From: an uncultured Porphyromonas sp.
GTDB taxonomy: Bacteria > Bacteroidota > Bacteroidia > Bacteroidales > Porphyromonadaceae
Assembly (NCBI GenBank): GCA_946222055.1
Contig: CAMIEW010000003.1
Span: 1-15,751 of the forward strand
DNA: 15,751 nt
Direction of reading: 5' to 3'
The translations under genes and the position numbers were made by a program. Below, one piece after another: positions 6,203-15,751 of the stretch (the stretch's first letter is position 1; each line of letters starts with the position of its first letter). The notes beneath the pieces were generated by a model. That model worked only from the letters and a program-made list of their open reading frames with translations. It was not told the DNA's origin and made no database searches.

Positions 6203-8137
6203 ATGAAATACGGATACATCAAGGTGGCTGCTGCCGCTCCCTTTGTGCGTGTTGCTGATTGCTTCTACAATATCGATCGGATCGAGGCACTCGTCAGACG
6301 AGCTGTGGATCAGAAGGTGGAGGTCCTTGGCTTCCCAGAGCTGTCGATCACCGGATACACTGCCGGCGATCTCTTGCTGCAACCCTTCCTCCTGGAGCAG
6401 GCTGAGGAGGCTGTGCTTGAGCTCGCCAATCGTACCGCGGATACTGACATACTCTTCTTCGTCGGTATGCCTCTGAGGGCAGAGGAGAAGCTCTACAACG
6501 CTGCAGTCGGTATACAGGGAGGTCGTATCTTGGGTGCCATCCCGAAGACTTTCTTACCTAATTATCGAGAGTTTCAGGAGAAGCGCTGGTTCTCCAGCTC
6601 CTATGAGCTTGCCTACTCGACAATAGAGATCGGGGACCAAGAGGTGCCCATTGGTCACGACCTGATCTTCCGTCATAAGGACGTCGGTATCGGGGTGGAG
6701 ATCTGTGAGGATATGTGGGCACCGATCACACCGGGGGTCCGCCTGTCGCTCCATGGGGCTCACATTATCTTCAATCTCTCGGCAAGTAATGAGAATGCCG
6801 GGAAAAACTCTTACCTCCGTGCGTTGATCTCCGGGCTCTCCTCCCAGGCCATCAATGGATATGTCTACAGTAGCTGTGGCCACGGTGAGAGCTCTACAGA
6901 CTTAGTCTATACCGGCAAGGGCTTTATCGCAGAGAATGGTACGATCCTGAAGGAGATGGAGCGCTTCGATCTGAGTGAGAAGCTGATCGTCAGCGATATC
7001 GACATCGCTCGCATCAGGACTGAGCGGATGCTCAATAGTACCTTCCGCACTGCGGCTACGAAATATGCGACAGAGAAACTGATGGTCGTCCCCTTTGATC
7101 TCTCCGAGCAGGATGATGACTACGTGATGACGCGTCCGGTGGAGCGCAATCCCTTTATGCCCGGCACCGTTGATCTTGAGGAGCGAAGTGATGAGATATT
7201 TAAGATCCAGGTGACCGGTCTCATGCAGCGCCTTCGTCATCTCAATAATCCGAAGATGGTCATCGGTGTGAGTGGTGGACTGGATAGCACGCTGGCGCTG
7301 CTCGTCTGCTGCCATGCCTGTAAGGTACTCGGGCTCTCGACTCGCCAGATCATTGGCGTGACGATGCCTGCTGAGGCGACGAGCGACCGCACGAAGTCCA
7401 ATGCGGACAAGCTGATGGAACTCCTGGATATCGATAGTCGCGAGATACCAATCAGCGTAGCAGCTATGGATCACCTACGGCTGATCGGTCATGATGCAGC
7501 GACACAGGACACCACCTACGAGAATGCTCAGGCACGTGAGCGGACTCAGATACTGATGGATCTGGCAAATATGGAGGGTGGTATCGTCATCGGTACAGGA
7601 GATCTCTCGGAGCTGGCTCTTGGCTGGTGTACCTATAATGGCGACCATATGAGTATGTATGGCGTCAATGCCTCGATCCCTAAGACCAGCGTACAGATGA
7701 TTGTCACTCACCTTGTTGGGCAGCCGGATGTATCGCCGGAGCTCCGGAAGGTCTTGCTTGATATTGTGGCAACTCCGGTCTCGCCTGAGCTTACCTCCAC
7801 CTCTCCTGAGGAGGGACGGATTACTCAGCGTACCGAGGAACTGATAGGACCATACGAGGTGCACGACTTCTTTATCTTCCACATGATCTACAGCGCCTAC
7901 TCTCCCGCTAAGATCCTTTACCTTGCTCAGAATGCCTTCGGTGACGACTACACGAAGGAGCAGCTCAAGGAGTGGATGAAGATCTTCGTGAAGCGCTTCA
8001 TCTCCCAGCAATTTAAGCGTAACTGCAGCCCTGACGGACCTAAGGTGGGAGCAGTATCACTCTCCCCAAGAGGCTGCTGGCGTATGCCGAGCGATGCCTC
8101 GGCTGATATGTGGCTGAATGAAATAGACAAATTTTGA
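6203..8137 (+). CDS. nadE: Glutamine-dependent NAD+ synthetase
   Basis: Cytoplasmic enzyme for the last step of NAD synthesis. It amidates nicotinic acid adenine dinucleotide, using ATP and ammonia released from glutamine. The 644 residues show the two-domain arrangement. The N-terminal nitrilase-fold glutaminase (about 5-270) carries the Glu46-Lys115-Cys168 triad, seen in FPELSITGY, IPKTFLPNYREF and GVEICEDMW. The C-terminal synthetase (about 330-640) has the PP-loop SGGLDS at 357-362, the GTGDLSELALGWCTYNGDH motif and the KTSVQMIVTHL stretch. All catalytic residues are intact and the length is usual for glutamine-dependent NadE. It has its own promoter. The ABC-F gene follows 38 bases later with a separate -7 box directly after the nadE stop, so partial read-through is possible. 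Confidence 0.97.
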   Translation: MKYGYIKVAAAAPFVRVADCFYNIDRIEALVRRAVDQKVEVLGFPELSITGYTAGDLLLQPFLLEQAEEAVLELANRTADTDILFFVGMPLRAEEKLYNAAVGIQGGRILGAIPKTFLPNYREFQEKRWFSSSYELAYSTIEIGDQEVPIGHDLIFRHKDVGIGVEICEDMWAPITPGVRLSLHGAHIIFNLSASNENAGKNSYLRALISGLSSQAINGYVYSSCGHGESSTDLVYTGKGFIAENGTILKEMERFDLSEKLIVSDIDIARIRTERMLNSTFRTAATKYATEKLMVVPFDLSEQDDDYVMTRPVERNPFMPGTVDLEERSDEIFKIQVTGLMQRLRHLNNPKMVIGVSGGLDSTLALLVCCHACKVLGLSTRQIIGVTMPAEATSDRTKSNADKLMELLDIDSREIPISVAAMDHLRLIGHDAATQDTTYENAQARERTQILMDLANMEGGIVIGTGDLSELALGWCTYNGDHMSMYGVNASIPKTSVQMIVTHLVGQPDVSPELRKVLLDIVATPVSPELTSTSPEEGRITQRTEELIGPYEVHDFFIFHMIYSAYSPAKILYLAQNAFGDDYTKEQLKEWMKIFVKRFISQQFKRNCSPDGPKVGAVSLSPRGCWRMPSDASADMWLNEIDKF

Positions 8138-8145
8138 TACCTTTG
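8138..8145 (+). promoter_or_regulatory. -7 promoter box for the ABC-F/ArgC-like pair
   Basis: TACCTTTG directly follows the nadE stop codon and matches TAnnTTTG. The ATG of the ABC-F gene lies 30 bases downstream. No clear -33 TTTG is seen within the nadE end. Confidence 0.6.
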
Positions 8146-8169
8146 TCGCCCACGTTAATATTAGGATGA

Positions 8170-10796
<2,627 letters not shown>

Positions 10797-10817
10797 TCCC
10801 GTATAGCAGCCCTCTGC

Positions 10818-11465
10818 TTATCTCCAGAGATTATCCGGTAGAGGTGTGGCATCTAAAAGTTCCCGCTCCAGCTCTTCGCTGTCTATCAGATGAGCCGTGA
10901 AGGCCCCTGAGACCGGGTATCGATTGAAGTAGGGGTTTCGGGTCTTGAAGAAATGGATCTCACTCACCTCCGGAGACTTGATGACGGCATCGTAGTACCG
11001 CCATACGCGCTGGGCGATCCTGGGCAACACCTTCACCATAGGTCCACCTGTGGTCGTGAGTACCGCAACTACATGCCAGCGCGGACGAGGGTCGATATGA
11101 TCTGTCGACCCTCTCGGAAGACTGTGAGAGATCCTAATGTGACGATCTCCGGACTCATTGATCATCTGCATCATTTGCCTAAAGAGTGTCCCATGGGGCG
11201 TATCATCACGCCTGCCTGAGAGGTCAATCGCATAGTGGATCATCTCGTGGAGCAGTGTGTCCTCATATACTTCGCGAGGAAGATCCATCCGGACATTGAT
11301 CTTGATCTGACGGATCACACCGGAGGTACGCCGACGATGTATATACATCCCCGCGTAGCTCTTGACATCGCTGAGCAGGATGGAAATAGGGGGTAGGGCA
11401 TCTCCGAAGAAGGTGTGATTGAACTCCCTAAATCTTTCCTCCAGAAAGTCAGTTGTGGGTCTCAT
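10818..11465 (-). CDS. SprT-like putative zinc metalloprotein
   Basis: A 215-residue protein with the zinc-binding HEMIH motif (His73, Glu74, His77) in DTLLHEMIHYAIDLS and a third probable ligand, His91, in TPHGTLFRQMM. This is the SprT/Spartan-type arrangement. The N-terminus (FLEERFREFNHTFFGDALPP) matches the usual opening of these proteins. Spartan-type relatives cleave DNA-protein crosslinks, but for bacterial SprT-like proteins the function is not established. The C-terminal half (about 125-215) is a separate region with no recognised motif. It has no signal peptide and is probably cytoplasmic. It converges on the ArgC-like gene with only 21 bases between stops. A perfect -7 box (TAACTTTG, 11477-11470) lies just 5 bases before the ATG, so either the mRNA is leaderless or translation starts internally; the next Met is residue 40, which would remove the conserved N-terminus. 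Confidence 0.85.
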   Translation of the reverse strand: MRPTTDFLEERFREFNHTFFGDALPPISILLSDVKSYAGMYIHRRRTSGVIRQIKINVRMDLPREVYEDTLLHEMIHYAIDLSGRRDDTPHGTLFRQMMQMINESGDRHIRISHSLPRGSTDHIDPRPRWHVVAVLTTTGGPMVKVLPRIAQRVWRYYDAVIKSPEVSEIHFFKTRNPYFNRYPVSGAFTAHLIDSEELERELLDATPLPDNLWR

Positions 11466-11469
11466 ACCG

Positions 11470-11477
11470 CAAAGTTA
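11470..11477 (-). promoter_or_regulatory. -7 promoter box of the SprT-like gene
   Basis: The minus-strand reading is TAACTTTG, an exact TAnnTTTG. It ends 5 bases before the ATG at 11465, so transcription would begin at or next to the start codon. Confidence 0.55.
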
Positions 11478-11642
11478 CTCAAAGGAAGACTGTCTCGTGC
11501 TCTTAGCTAGGGGGAGACGCGCTTGAGCTTAACAACAGAGGAGTGATAGTTCCTGTCGCTGTGTAATCCCCATTTTTTATCAGGATGAGGCAGGAAGAGA
11601 CCCAAAGAGACTTCATGAGACAATTGCACCGTACGAAGGTGG

Positions 11643-11650
11643 TACTTTTG
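11643..11650 (+). promoter_or_regulatory. Candidate -7 promoter box upstream of a small ORF
   Basis: TACTTTTG fits TAnnTTTG and is embedded in a short inverted repeat (GTGGT at 11639-11643, ACCAC at 11652-11656). A 37-codon ORF begins 19 bases downstream. There is no well-spaced -33 element. Confidence 0.4.
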
Positions 11651-11668
11651 CACCACTAAAGATTTCGG

Positions 11669-11782
11669 ATGATTCATGCGCTAGCCGACTGCCGGGGTGA
11701 CGCTATACCACTCCTTTACAATCATCTTCTATCGGTAGAAAGGGCTCTAGGAGACGACCCTTTCGGGAGCTTTATAAGATGA
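11669..11782 (+). CDS. Possible small ORF of 37 codons (unsupported by homology)
   Basis: The frame reads MIHALADCRGDAIPLLYNHL and continues through ERALGDDPFGSFIR to a TGA at 11780-11782. The composition looks protein-like, with a mix of charged and aliphatic residues, and a TAnnTTTG box lies 19 bases upstream. The stop overlaps the first ATG of the longer downstream frame at 11779 as ATGA. I do not recognise the peptide. It could be a real small protein, a leader peptide, a fragment of a decayed gene, or chance. Confidence 0.22.
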   Translation: MIHALADCRGDAIPLLYNHLLSVERALGDDPFGSFIR

Positions 11783-11837
11783 GCTGTATAGTTTTCCGCA
11801 TCACTCAAGTGCGTCACCCCTACACTTTTTGCTATGC

Positions 11838-11871
11838 CTTGATATTGTTATTGTTTATTCGCTTATATTTG
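11838..11871 (+). promoter_or_regulatory. Promoter of the DSG-repeat protein gene
   Basis: TATATTTG (11864-11871) matches TAnnTTTG. CTTG (11838-11841) lies 22 bases upstream as a near -33 element. The predicted start near 11878 falls inside the longest open frame (from 11779), which argues for the ATG at 11902 as the true start. Confidence 0.6.
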
Positions 11872-11901
11872 ACCATTCGACAACCCTTAAAGACCAATGT
11901 T

Positions 11902-12696
11902 ATGGAATCAATGACTTTGCCCCTTATGGCGATGCTCGCTATGCTGCTCAGTACTCCGCTGACGCATGCCGGTACACCTGACAAGACGGTGACGCTAAGC
12001 TTTACACCCCTTGAGATAGAGATAGAGGATGGTATCATCGCCCGGGTCGCTCGTGGCAACGAAGAGCGGGTGGAGATCTACTGCGATGAGCCCAGCGAGA
12101 TCATCTGCAAGAAGGACTCAAGGAACGGCTCACTGGAGCTGAAGCGCAAGTCTCGGAAGATTTCAAACTTCTTCCAAGATTGGCGTAAGCTAAAGTGTAT
12201 CGCCATCATTGTGACCAAGGATCCCTCTGCCATCAGAGAGATCTCGTGTGACTCCGGAGCCTCTATCAAGATGGATGATAAGGGTCTTCGCTTCAGCTCG
12301 CTGTCGCTCTCTGCCGACTCGGGCGGCGAGATCCGTATCAAGGGCGACTGCTCCGTGATTGACATTGAGTCGGACAGCGGAGCCCGGATCAGCGTGTCGG
12401 GAGTCTTTGGTCACCTTGTAGCCTCGGCCGACTCCGGTGCCGGTGTGACTATCCGAGGTGATATGAAGCGAGGGAGCTTCAGTGTCGACTCCGGAGCTAG
12501 GATCAGCGCCAAGGGGCGTGCGAGCTTTGCTGAGGTGGAGTGCGACTCTGCCGGGGTCTTTGACGGCAAAGGTCTTGTCGCAGATGAGGCGGACCTCGAG
12601 GCGGACTCCGGCGGTGTGATCCGTATCACTTGCACTGGAGACTACAAAAGCGAGAAAGACTCCGGTGGTGTGATCGAGGTATCACGTCCCAAGTGA
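11902..12696 (+). CDS. Exported DSG-repeat protein, DUF2807/head-GIN-type beta-solenoid
   Basis: A 264-residue protein starting MESMTLPLMAMLAMLLSTPL with a signal peptide, probably cleaved after THA or THAG. I chose the ATG at 11902 because the -7 box at 11864-11871 lies downstream of the longer start at 11779 and because a signal peptide follows at once. From residue 117 the protein has eight repeats marked by DSG (one DSA) at 117, 139, 158, 177, 196, 215, 235 and 253. The spacing is mostly 19-20 residues, each turn reading roughly xDSGGxIxI. This matches the right-handed beta-helix proteins annotated as DUF2807 or putative autotransporter adhesin head GIN domain, common in Bacteroidetes and of unknown function. 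It is expected in the periplasm or at the surface. It is a single gene with a terminator hairpin at 12725-12762. Confidence 0.85.
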   Translation: MESMTLPLMAMLAMLLSTPLTHAGTPDKTVTLSFTPLEIEIEDGIIARVARGNEERVEIYCDEPSEIICKKDSRNGSLELKRKSRKISNFFQDWRKLKCIAIIVTKDPSAIREISCDSGASIKMDDKGLRFSSLSLSADSGGEIRIKGDCSVIDIESDSGARISVSGVFGHLVASADSGAGVTIRGDMKRGSFSVDSGARISAKGRASFAEVECDSAGVFDGKGLVADEADLEADSGGVIRITCTGDYKSEKDSGGVIEVSRPK

Positions 12697-12724
12697 CTCC
12701 TGTGTAGTCCCCAATAATAACGTC

Positions 12725-12762
12725 CGAGGGGGTGTCGATCGGCTAAGATCGACACCCCCTCG
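12725..12762. terminator. Bidirectional terminator hairpin between convergent genes
   Basis: CGAGGGGGTGTCGATC (12725-12740) pairs perfectly with 12747-12762 around a 6-base loop GGCTAA. It lies between the stops of the DSG-repeat gene (12696) and nrdJ (12784). Flanking T runs are short on both strands. Confidence 0.8.
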
Positions 12763-12783
12763 AGTCTTATTACTGAAGTGGTA

Positions 12784-15345
12784 TTAGCCGCACCTGGAGG
12801 TGCCACAGTCCTTACAGATCAGGCATCCCTCCTGATAAACGAGCTGGTGGGAGCCGCAGTTGGGACAGGTCTGACCGTCTGCGACAGTTCCGGATGTGAT
12901 GTACCTTCTGAGAGCTCGCTCGACACCATTCTTCCAGGTGTTGATGCTCTCATTTCCGAGATCGAGTCCACGAACAAGATTGACCACTTGGTCGATCGGC
13001 ATCCCATAGCGGAGGACGCTGGAGATGAACTTTGCATAGTTCCAGAACTCAGGATTAAACTTTTCATCCAGTCCGGCGACGGTAGTCCGAAGTCCTCGCT
13101 TATTGGAGAACTCGAAGTCGTAGTGCTTGGATCCGTCTGCCTCGTAGACTTTGATGATCTTACCCTGAGTGACGCGCTTGGGGATGTAGAGCCCCTCATC
13201 CTCGTCATCGATACCGGTGAAGATCTCGTAGGGACGACCGTCACGCATGCCGATAAAGGCGATCCAGCGCTCCTTATTATTCTGGAAGCGAATGATGTCT
13301 GCCTCCAGTTCATCCGGACGCTTCAGAGGCTCCTTGCCCTCTGCAGCGAATGCGAGAGTAGGTAGCTCGGGCTCCTTTTTCTCCTCTTTCTTCGTGGAAA
13401 GAAGTACGCCGTCGCGTGAGCCTTCACGATAGATGGTACATCCCTTGCAGCCTGCCTCCCAGGCAGTGAGGTAGAGGGTATTGACGAGCTCCTCGTCTAC
13501 GTCATTGGGGAGATTGACGGTGACGCTGATGGAGTGGTCCACCCACTTCTGCATCGCACCCTGCATCTTGACCTTGGAGATCCAGTCTACATCATTGGCT
13601 GTAGCCTTATGGTAGGGTGAGCGCTCGACCAGGGCGTCGATCTCCTCTTGAGTGTACTCCTTGTCGGTAGAGATACCGCTCGCCTTCATCCAGTCCCTAA
13701 ACTTGGGGTGGTAGACGATAAACTCCTCGAAGACATCCCCTGTCTCGTCGGTAAAGGTGGGATGAGTACTGTCGGCCACCTCATTACTATTTACCTTACG
13801 CCGACGCTTGTAGACCGGCATAAAGACCGGCTCGATGCCGGAGGTGGTCTGAGTCATCAGGCTGGTGGATCCCGTGGGGGCGATGGTCAGGCAGGCAATG
13901 TTTCGGCGACCATGCTTGACCATATCCTCATAGAGCTTTGGGTCAGTCTCCTTAATGCGGAGGATAAAGGGGTTGCGCTCCTCACGCTTGGGGTCGTAGA
14001 TCTCGAAGGCTCCGCGCTCCTGTGCCATCGTGACCGAGCTGCGATAGGCACTGAGAGCAAGCGTCTGCTGAACCTTGACGGCAAAGTCGATCGCTTCCTT
14101 GGTCCCATATCGTAGACCAAGTGCTGCCAGCATATCCCCCTCACCGGTGATCCCAAGTCCGGTGCGGCGTCCCTTGAGCGTCTTCTCGCGGATCTTCTCC
14201 CAGAGGTGGTGCTCAACGTACTTGATCTCGTCGCTCTCCGGGTCGCTCTTGATCTTGGCGAGAATGGTGTCGATCTTCTCCTTCTCAAGGTCGATGATGT
14301 CGTCCATCAGTCGCTGAGCGTAGCCGATATGCTCTCTGAAGAGGTCGAAGTCAAAGGAAGCGTGGTCGGTGAATGGATCCTTGACGTACCCATAGAGATT
14401 GACAGCCAGCAAGCGGCAGCTGTCGTAAGGACAGAGCGGAATCTCACCACAGGGGTTGGTAGAGATGGTCTCGAAGCCAAGGTCCGCATAGCAGTCGGGG
14501 ATAGACTCCTTAAGGATGGTGTCCCAGAAGAGGACGCCCGGCTCGGCGCTCTTCCAGGCATTGTGGATGATCCTTCCCCAGAGCTCCCGTGCCCTGATGA
14601 CCTTGGTGTACTTAGGATCTCCCTCGCCGTCGACCGGGAAACGGAGGGTAAAGTCCTTGTCGTCCCGTACTGCCTCCATGAAGTCGTCTGTGATGCGTAC
14701 AGAAACGTTGGCTCCCGTGACGGCTCCCTCCTCCATCTTGGCATCGATGAAGTCTGCGACATCGGGGTGCTTGATAGAGCAGGAGAGCATGAGCGCGCCA
14801 CGGCGACCATCCTGTGCTACCTCTCGTGTAGAGTTGGAGAAGCGCTTCATAAAGGGGACAAGACCGGTGGAGGTGAGGGCGGAGTTGCGAACCAGTGAAC
14901 CCTTGGGACGGATCCCGGACATGTCGTGTCCAACTCCGCCACGGCGCTTCATCAGCTGTACCTGCTCCTCATCGATCTTGAAGATAGCTCCATAGCTGTC
15001 GGAGGGTCCGTCGAGACCGATCACGAAGCAATTAGAGAGAGAGGCTATCTGCAGATCGTTGCCGATGCCGGTCATGGGGCTGCCCTGGGGGACCAGGTAT
15101 TGGAAGTGGTCCAGCAGATCTACCACCTGGCTCTCGGTAAGTCCGTTGGGATATTTTGCTTCGATCCTCGCTATCTCCCGGGCGATCCGATGATGCATAT
15201 CGATAGGAGACTTCTCGTAGAGATTGCCATCTGCATCCTTGAGCGCGTACTTCGTGGTCCACACCTTAGCTGCCAGCTGATCTCCTCCAAAGTACTCCAG
15301 AGTGGCTTCGTACGCCTCGTCGTACGAGTATGTTTTCTGAGTCAT
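12784..15345 (-). CDS. nrdJ: Adenosylcobalamin-dependent (class II) ribonucleotide reductase
   Basis: Reduces ribonucleotides to deoxyribonucleotides using a B12-derived radical, independently of oxygen, in the cytoplasm. I take the ATG at 15345 (MTQKTYSYDEAYEATLEYF; 853 residues). The frame extends to 15429, but a perfect -7 box (TATCTTTG, 15394-15387) lies inside that extension. Class II/RNR hallmarks are SNCFVIGLDGPSDSYGAIF with Cys106, the RRGGVGHDMSGIRPKGS segment, NPCGE (297-301) with thiyl-radical Cys299 and Glu301, and the APTGSTSLM loop. The C-terminus ends in a cysteine cluster (CPNCG, CLICKDCGTSRCG), a zinc-ribbon-like tail seen in this subfamily that probably carries the redox cysteines. 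I see no cobalamin riboswitch upstream. It implies a B12 requirement in the host. Confidence 0.95.
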   Translation of the reverse strand: MTQKTYSYDEAYEATLEYFGGDQLAAKVWTTKYALKDADGNLYEKSPIDMHHRIAREIARIEAKYPNGLTESQVVDLLDHFQYLVPQGSPMTGIGNDLQIASLSNCFVIGLDGPSDSYGAIFKIDEEQVQLMKRRGGVGHDMSGIRPKGSLVRNSALTSTGLVPFMKRFSNSTREVAQDGRRGALMLSCSIKHPDVADFIDAKMEEGAVTGANVSVRITDDFMEAVRDDKDFTLRFPVDGEGDPKYTKVIRARELWGRIIHNAWKSAEPGVLFWDTILKESIPDCYADLGFETISTNPCGEIPLCPYDSCRLLAVNLYGYVKDPFTDHASFDFDLFREHIGYAQRLMDDIIDLEKEKIDTILAKIKSDPESDEIKYVEHHLWEKIREKTLKGRRTGLGITGEGDMLAALGLRYGTKEAIDFAVKVQQTLALSAYRSSVTMAQERGAFEIYDPKREERNPFILRIKETDPKLYEDMVKHGRRNIACLTIAPTGSTSLMTQTTSGIEPVFMPVYKRRRKVNSNEVADSTHPTFTDETGDVFEEFIVYHPKFRDWMKASGISTDKEYTQEEIDALVERSPYHKATANDVDWISKVKMQGAMQKWVDHSISVTVNLPNDVDEELVNTLYLTAWEAGCKGCTIYREGSRDGVLLSTKKEEKKEPELPTLAFAAEGKEPLKRPDELEADIIRFQNNKERWIAFIGMRDGRPYEIFTGIDDEDEGLYIPKRVTQGKIIKVYEADGSKHYDFEFSNKRGLRTTVAGLDEKFNPEFWNYAKFISSVLRYGMPIDQVVNLVRGLDLGNESINTWKNGVERALRRYITSGTVADGQTCPNCGSHQLVYQEGCLICKDCGTSRCG

Positions 15346-15386
15346 GAGTGAGACTTGACTTATAGGGTTGAGTGATGTTTTGCTCA

Positions 15387-15394
15387 CAAAGATA
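15387..15394 (-). promoter_or_regulatory. nrdJ -7 promoter box
   Basis: The minus-strand reading is TATCTTTG followed by GTGAGC, an exact TAnnTTTG. It gives a predicted leader of about 35 bases to the ATG at 15345 and excludes the longer N-terminal extension to 15429. Confidence 0.65.
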
Positions 15395-15421
15395 CTCCTT
15401 TTTTGTTCCAACGGAAGACTT

Positions 15422-15441
15422 TTCTCCACAGTTTTGGATAA
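15422..15441. promoter_or_regulatory. Two DnaA-box-like 9-mers upstream of nrdJ (weak)
   Basis: TTCTCCACA on plus (15422-15430) and TTATCCAAA on minus (15441-15433) each differ by one base from TTATCCACA. They are inverted and 2 bases apart, roughly 45-60 bases upstream of the predicted nrdJ transcription start. Two near matches can arise by chance. Confidence 0.25.
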
Positions 15442-15541
15442 CTTTTTTGTTTGAGTCGCTTAGAAAGTTTACCACTTCGTGGCACTCAGAGCCATAGCTC
15501 GCTTCCCTAAAATTGTCGTTCCGAGAGGGAGGAGTTTTTAG

Positions 15542-15549
15542 TACCTTTG
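15542..15549 (+). promoter_or_regulatory. -7 promoter box for the gene at the right edge
   Basis: TACCTTTG followed by TGCAAG matches TAnnTTTG and lies 28 bases before the ATG at 15578. Confidence 0.6.
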
Positions 15550-15577
15550 TGCAAGTAATAATAGCTCTGATCATCCT

Positions 15578-15751
15578 ATGTGTCCCAATCATCCCACTGA
15601 GCAACTGAGCGATATTGCTCCTGCTCTGAAGTATATCTGTGAGTCCTTGCGCTGCGAGGCCAGGCTTATGTCGAGACGTCTCTTGCTTAGCGATGCTGAG
15701 TGCGAGACCTCAGCTTCCACTCCTTGGGAGCCTCTCCCTGAGGGGGCAACC
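15578..15751 (+). CDS. Unrecognised gene, N-terminal 58 codons (runs off the window)
   Basis: An open frame starts MCPNHPTEQLSDIAPALKYI and stays open to the right edge. The first 58 residues form a probable amphipathic helix (about 8-40, with paired Cys and Arg residues), then a Ser/Thr/Pro/Glu-rich segment. There is no signal peptide. The ATG is supported by a perfect -7 box 28 bases upstream, and the gene is divergent from nrdJ across about 230 bases. The product cannot be named from this fragment. Confidence 0.55.
   Translation, partial: MCPNHPTEQLSDIAPALKYICESLRCEARLMSRRLLLSDAECETSASTPWEPLPEGAT

Larger units (their letters stand above)
11466..11901. other. Long region with little coding, between the divergent SprT-like and DSG-repeat genes
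   Basis: It holds three promoter-like boxes (11477-11470 minus; 11643-11650 and 11864-11871 plus), one possible 37-codon ORF (11669-11782) and a short hairpin (GAAAGGG 11738-11744 with CCCTTTC 11758-11764). I see no recognisable structured RNA or conserved coding sequence in 11480-11640. Confidence 0.5.

Noticed and set aside
10797..10820. Hairpin AGCAG/CTGCT as terminator between the ArgC-like and SprT-like genes
   Set aside because: The stem is only 5 bp without a T run and overlaps the SprT-like stop codon; too weak to call.
11779..11901. N-terminal extension of the DSG-repeat protein from 11779
   Set aside because: A promoter box at 11864-11871 lies within it, and a signal peptide begins at the ATG at 11902. 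The extension reads as unusual, hydrophobic and Arg-rich sequence.
11669..11901. A frameshifted single gene joining the 37-codon frame to the frame starting at 11779
   Set aside because: The two translations show no shared family signal, and the second stretch is interrupted by a promoter box, so there is no evidence of one ancestral gene.
12778..14995. Several long plus-strand open frames opposite nrdJ (e.g. 12778-13365, 13648-14115, 14206-14898)
   Set aside because: They lie wholly antisense to a confident 853-codon gene, lack promoter boxes and encode no recognisable motifs; they reflect codon bias of nrdJ.
15346..15429. N-terminal extension of nrdJ to 15429
   Set aside because: The perfect -7 box at 15394-15387 lies inside it, and the family-like N-terminus begins at the ATG at 15345.
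15346..15577. Cobalamin riboswitch upstream of B12-dependent nrdJ
   Set aside because: The predicted leader is only about 35 bases and I see no B12-box-like element; too short for a cobalamin riboswitch.

Overview
The window looks like part of a chromosome from a Bacteroidales bacterium, plausibly a Porphyromonas-type organism. Base composition by eye is at or slightly above half G+C. Two things support this placement. Almost every transcription unit is preceded by the Bacteroidetes-type -7 box TAnnTTTG, and start codons lack clear Shine-Dalgarno sequences. The gene families (two-domain NadE, class II ribonucleotide reductase, tandem FKBP proteins, a DSG-repeat head-GIN/DUF2807 protein, a SprT-like protein) are also usual for that phylum. 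Species level cannot be called from the sequence alone.

Layout. 1-1814 (+): the end of a formiminotetrahydrofolate cyclodeaminase and hutH, a histidine-degradation operon tail closed by a strong terminator. 2003-3527 (+): two consecutive FKBP-type peptidyl-prolyl isomerases, the first without a signal peptide and the second a lipoprotein. 3707-5020 (+): a large uncharacterised lipoprotein with a beta-rich, barrel-like C-terminus. It converges on a 171-residue orphan gene (5098-5613, -) across a 40-bp perfect palindrome. 5614-5939: a gene-free region holding three 16-bp palindromes in a 22-bp-period array. 5940-6010 (-): tRNA-Cys with its own terminator. 6203-10796 (+): nadE, then an ABC-F ATPase overlapping an ArgC homologue that has lost its catalytic cysteine. 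10818-11465 (-): a SprT-like metalloprotein. 11466-11901: mostly gene-free, with promoter-like boxes and a possible small ORF. 11902-12696 (+): the exported DSG-repeat protein. 12784-15345 (-): nrdJ. 15578 to the right edge (+): the start of an unrecognised gene.

Most of the window is housekeeping metabolism (histidine catabolism, NAD and deoxynucleotide synthesis, protein folding). The points of interest are the palindrome array at 5758-5819, the full-length ArgC homologue with an apparently dead active site translationally coupled to an asymmetric ABC-F protein, the orphan lipoprotein and 171-residue protein, and a possible leaderless SprT-like gene. I saw no mobile element, CRISPR array, prophage or recognised defence system.
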